DNA from: Gallionella sp. | GTDB lineage: Bacteria > Pseudomonadota > Gammaproteobacteria > Burkholderiales > Gallionellaceae | DNA length: 14,134 bases | Assembly: GCA_024654105.1 (NCBI GenBank) | Contig: JANLID010000012.1 | Location: 1 to 14,134 of the forward strand | Direction of reading: 5' to 3' | In this document: positions 12,552 to 14,134 of the stretch, piece by piece | Position numbering within the stretch: position 1 is the first letter of the stretch | Layout: every line of letters begins with the position of its first letter | Notes under the pieces: generated by a model | What the model saw: the letters and a program-made list of their open reading frames with translations, nothing else | Told to the model about the DNA's origin: nothing | Databases searched by the model: none | Translations under genes and position numbers: made by a program

Positions 12552-13898
12552 ATGTCTTTCGGCCTATTTTTTGAAGAAAAAAACCGCGTATTGCGTGTCG
12601 CGGAACTCAACTTTGCAATCAAGCAGTTGCTGGAAAACAATGTCCCGCTGCTATGGGTACGCGGGGAAATTTCCAATTTGGTAAAGGCTGCTTCCGGCCA
12701 TTTTTATTTCTCGCTGAAAGATGATCAGGCGCAGGTGCGCTGCGTGATGTTCCGGCGCAGGAATCAGTTGTTGAGCGATTCAGTTGCCAATGGTCAGCAG
12801 GTGGAAGTGCTGGCTGTCGTCACGTTGTATGAGCAGCGCGGCGATTTTCAGTTGACTGTCGAGCAGGTCCGGCCAGCGGGGTTGGGCGTGTTATACGAAC
12901 GTTTCGCGCAACTTAAATCGAAACTGGAAAGCGAGGGGCTGTTTGATACGGCGAGTAAACGCCCGCTACCGTCCTATCCCAGGCGAATCGGCATAGTCAC
13001 GTCTTTACAGGCCGCCGCGTTACGCGACGTACTGACCACCTTGCGGTTGCGCCTGCCGGGCGCGCCGGTGGTGCTGTATCCGGCCCCGGTGCAGGGTGCT
13101 GGCAGCGCGGAACAGATCGCGGCCGCGATTCGCACCGCCAGCCAGCGTGCGGAATGCGACGTGCTGATCGTCTGCCGCGGCGGCGGCAGCATCGAAGACC
13201 TGTGGGCGTTCAACGAAGAGGTCGTGGCGCGTGCCATCACTGCCAGCGCCATTCCCGTCATCAGCGGCATCGGTCACGAGACCGATTTTACCATTGCCGA
13301 CTTCGTTGCCGATGAGCGCGCCCCGACGCCGACTGCGGCGGCGCAGCGCGCCGTGCCGGACCGTTACGCGCTGCTGCGCACCCTGCGTGACCTTGTCCAA
13401 CATCTGCGGCGCGCGCAACGCAACCGATTGCGAAATGTCATGCAAACGGTGGACTATCTGCAACGCCGGCTGGTGCATCCCGCGCAACAGTTGCAACGTC
13501 AGGCACAACAACTGGAACAATTGCGGCAACGCATGCAGCGTGCCTATGTTTATCGCAAACAGCATCAGAATTGGCAATGGCAATTGCTGGCGCAGCGGCT
13601 GCGTGCCGTGAGTGGCGATTTCGCCCGCCTGCAAGACCGGCAAGCCAGCCTCGCGGCGCGTCTGGCCAACGCGATGCGCGCAGCGCATGCGCAACATGCC
13701 GCACAGATGGAAAACATCGCGCAGCACCTTGTGTTGCTCGATCCCAGGCAAGTGCTGGCGCGCGGCTACAGCATGGTGCAAGATGCCAATGGATGTGTGA
13801 TGTCTGATGCAAGCGGTTTGGTTGTCGGCGCAGAGCTGCGCATCACCTTTGCGCAAGGCTGGGCGCGTACCGAAGTGAAAGAAGCGGGAGAAAAATGA
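12552..13898 (+). CDS. xseA: Exodeoxyribonuclease VII large subunit
   Basis: Large subunit of ExoVII, which degrades single-stranded DNA from both ends without ATP. 448 residues, as in E. coli (456). Residues about 10-105 form the N-terminal OB-fold (VRGEISNLVKAASGHFYFSLKD... EVLAVVTLYEQRGDFQL); the catalytic domain follows with PRRIGIVTS, the CRGGGSIEDLWAFNEE block (around 207-222), ISGIGHETDFTIADFVAD and APTPTAAA; residues about 270-400 are a Gln/Arg-rich coiled coil; the end contains DPRQVLARGYSMV. It is divergent from exbB across an AT-rich gap. The small subunit gene xseB is not adjacent. The ribosome-binding site before the ATG is weak. Confidence 0.96.
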   Translation: MSFGLFFEEKNRVLRVAELNFAIKQLLENNVPLLWVRGEISNLVKAASGHFYFSLKDDQAQVRCVMFRRRNQLLSDSVANGQQVEVLAVVTLYEQRGDFQLTVEQVRPAGLGVLYERFAQLKSKLESEGLFDTASKRPLPSYPRRIGIVTSLQAAALRDVLTTLRLRLPGAPVVLYPAPVQGAGSAEQIAAAIRTASQRAECDVLIVCRGGGSIEDLWAFNEEVVARAITASAIPVISGIGHETDFTIADFVADERAPTPTAAAQRAVPDRYALLRTLRDLVQHLRRAQRNRLRNVMQTVDYLQRRLVHPAQQLQRQAQQLEQLRQRMQRAYVYRKQHQNWQWQLLAQRLRAVSGDFARLQDRQASLAARLANAMRAAHAQHAAQMENIAQHLVLLDPRQVLARGYSMVQDANGCVMSDASGLVVGAELRITFAQGWARTEVKEAGEK

Positions 13899-13949
13899 AA
13901 ATAGCGCTGGGTGCGATCACGTGTCCGGGCAATTTTATCCGTTGTTGAA

Positions 13950-13963
13950 TCCGCATCTGCGGA
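13950..13963. terminator. Small hairpin between convergent xseA and ligA
   Basis: TCCGCA (13950-13955) pairs with TGCGGA (13958-13963). It lies about 50 bases after the xseA stop and 7 bases past the ligA stop. It is the only stem in the 72-base gap and could act on both transcripts, but there is no T-tract on either side. Confidence 0.25.
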
Positions 13964-13970
13964 CAGATCT

Positions 13971-14134
13971 TCATTCATTCAGCAATGCCATAAACTGTTG
14001 CTCATCCAGCACCGCTACACCCAGCTCATGTGCCTTGCCCAACTTGCTGCCTGCTTCCGCGCCCGCCACCACATAGTCGGTCTTTTTCGAGACACTGCCA
14101 CTGACCTTGGCGCCCAGCGCTTCCAGTTTTTCCC
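13971..14134 (-). CDS. ligA: NAD-dependent DNA ligase, C-terminal BRCT end (partial)
   Basis: The last 53 codons of a minus-strand gene that enters from beyond the right edge, ending with TGA at 13971-13973. The readable protein, KLEALGAKVSGSVSKKTDYV and then VAGAEAGSKLGKAHELGVAV ending MALLNE, is a BRCT domain with the typical GAKV...S..T..VVAG..AGSK...A..LG pattern. This is the C-terminal domain of bacterial LigA, which joins nicks during replication and repair using NAD+. The catalytic adenylation domain lies outside the window. Confidence 0.92.
   Translation of the reverse strand, partial: EKLEALGAKVSGSVSKKTDYVVAGAEAGSKLGKAHELGVAVLDEQQFMALLNE

Noticed and set aside
13895..13948. 17-codon ORF overlapping the xseA stop (ATGA), considered as an xseB start
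   Set aside because: The peptide MKIALGAITCPGNFIRC is too short and does not resemble XseB, which starts with a helical acidic region.

Overview
The window is a dense block of housekeeping genes from what looks like a betaproteobacterium. Protein sequences and gene orders (aroQ-accB-accC-prmA; exbB-exbD-lpxK-Trm112-kdsB-adk) fit the Nitrosomonadales, possibly Gallionella/Sideroxydans-like, but that placement is inference from memory of such gene orders, not a search. The DNA is GC-rich, genes are tightly packed with 1-4 base overlaps, and no phage, plasmid, CRISPR or transposase gene is visible.

Layout. 1-4719 (+ strand): the last codons of a DsbD-like protein, then aroQ (shikimate pathway), accB and accC (biotin carrier and biotin carboxylase of acetyl-CoA carboxylase), prmA (ribosomal protein L11 methyltransferase) and a zinc-ribbon/DUF3426 membrane protein. 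4727-5607 (- strand): plsY (acyl-phosphate:glycerol-3-phosphate acyltransferase) and a tRNA-Arg(CCT). 5721-7637 (+): uup, an ABC-F ATPase. 7920-12142 (-): one long operon-like run, exbB-exbD-lpxK-Trm112-kdsB-adk-hbpS/glcG-like, mostly envelope (lipid A/Kdo) and nucleotide genes; the last gene carries a one-base frameshift. 12143-12551 is an AT-rich divergent intergenic region with a cluster of DnaA-box-like 9-mers. 12552-13898 (+): xseA. 13971-14134 (-): the BRCT tail of ligA.

The genes are ordinary; the interest lies between and inside them. Several short structured repeats sit in the junctions. The accB-accC gap has a purine-rich inverted repeat and then a second, synonymously diverged copy of the accC start, which opens a 42-codon leader ORF ending just inside accC. 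The prmA-DUF3426 gap is a 268-bp element with perfect 19-bp terminal inverted repeats and a string of internal hairpins, one terminal repeat covering the downstream start codon. The kdsB-adk gap has another purine-rich inverted repeat that also encodes the KdsB tail. The kdsB reading frame carries a 24-codon, in-frame, repeat-like insertion. A REP-like double hairpin lies between uup and the hbpS-like pseudogene. Together these suggest a genome colonised by small non-autonomous repeats that tend to land at gene edges.

I see no convincing new multi-gene system. The strongest leads are the accC leader/duplication, the 19-bp-IR element and the kdsB insertion.
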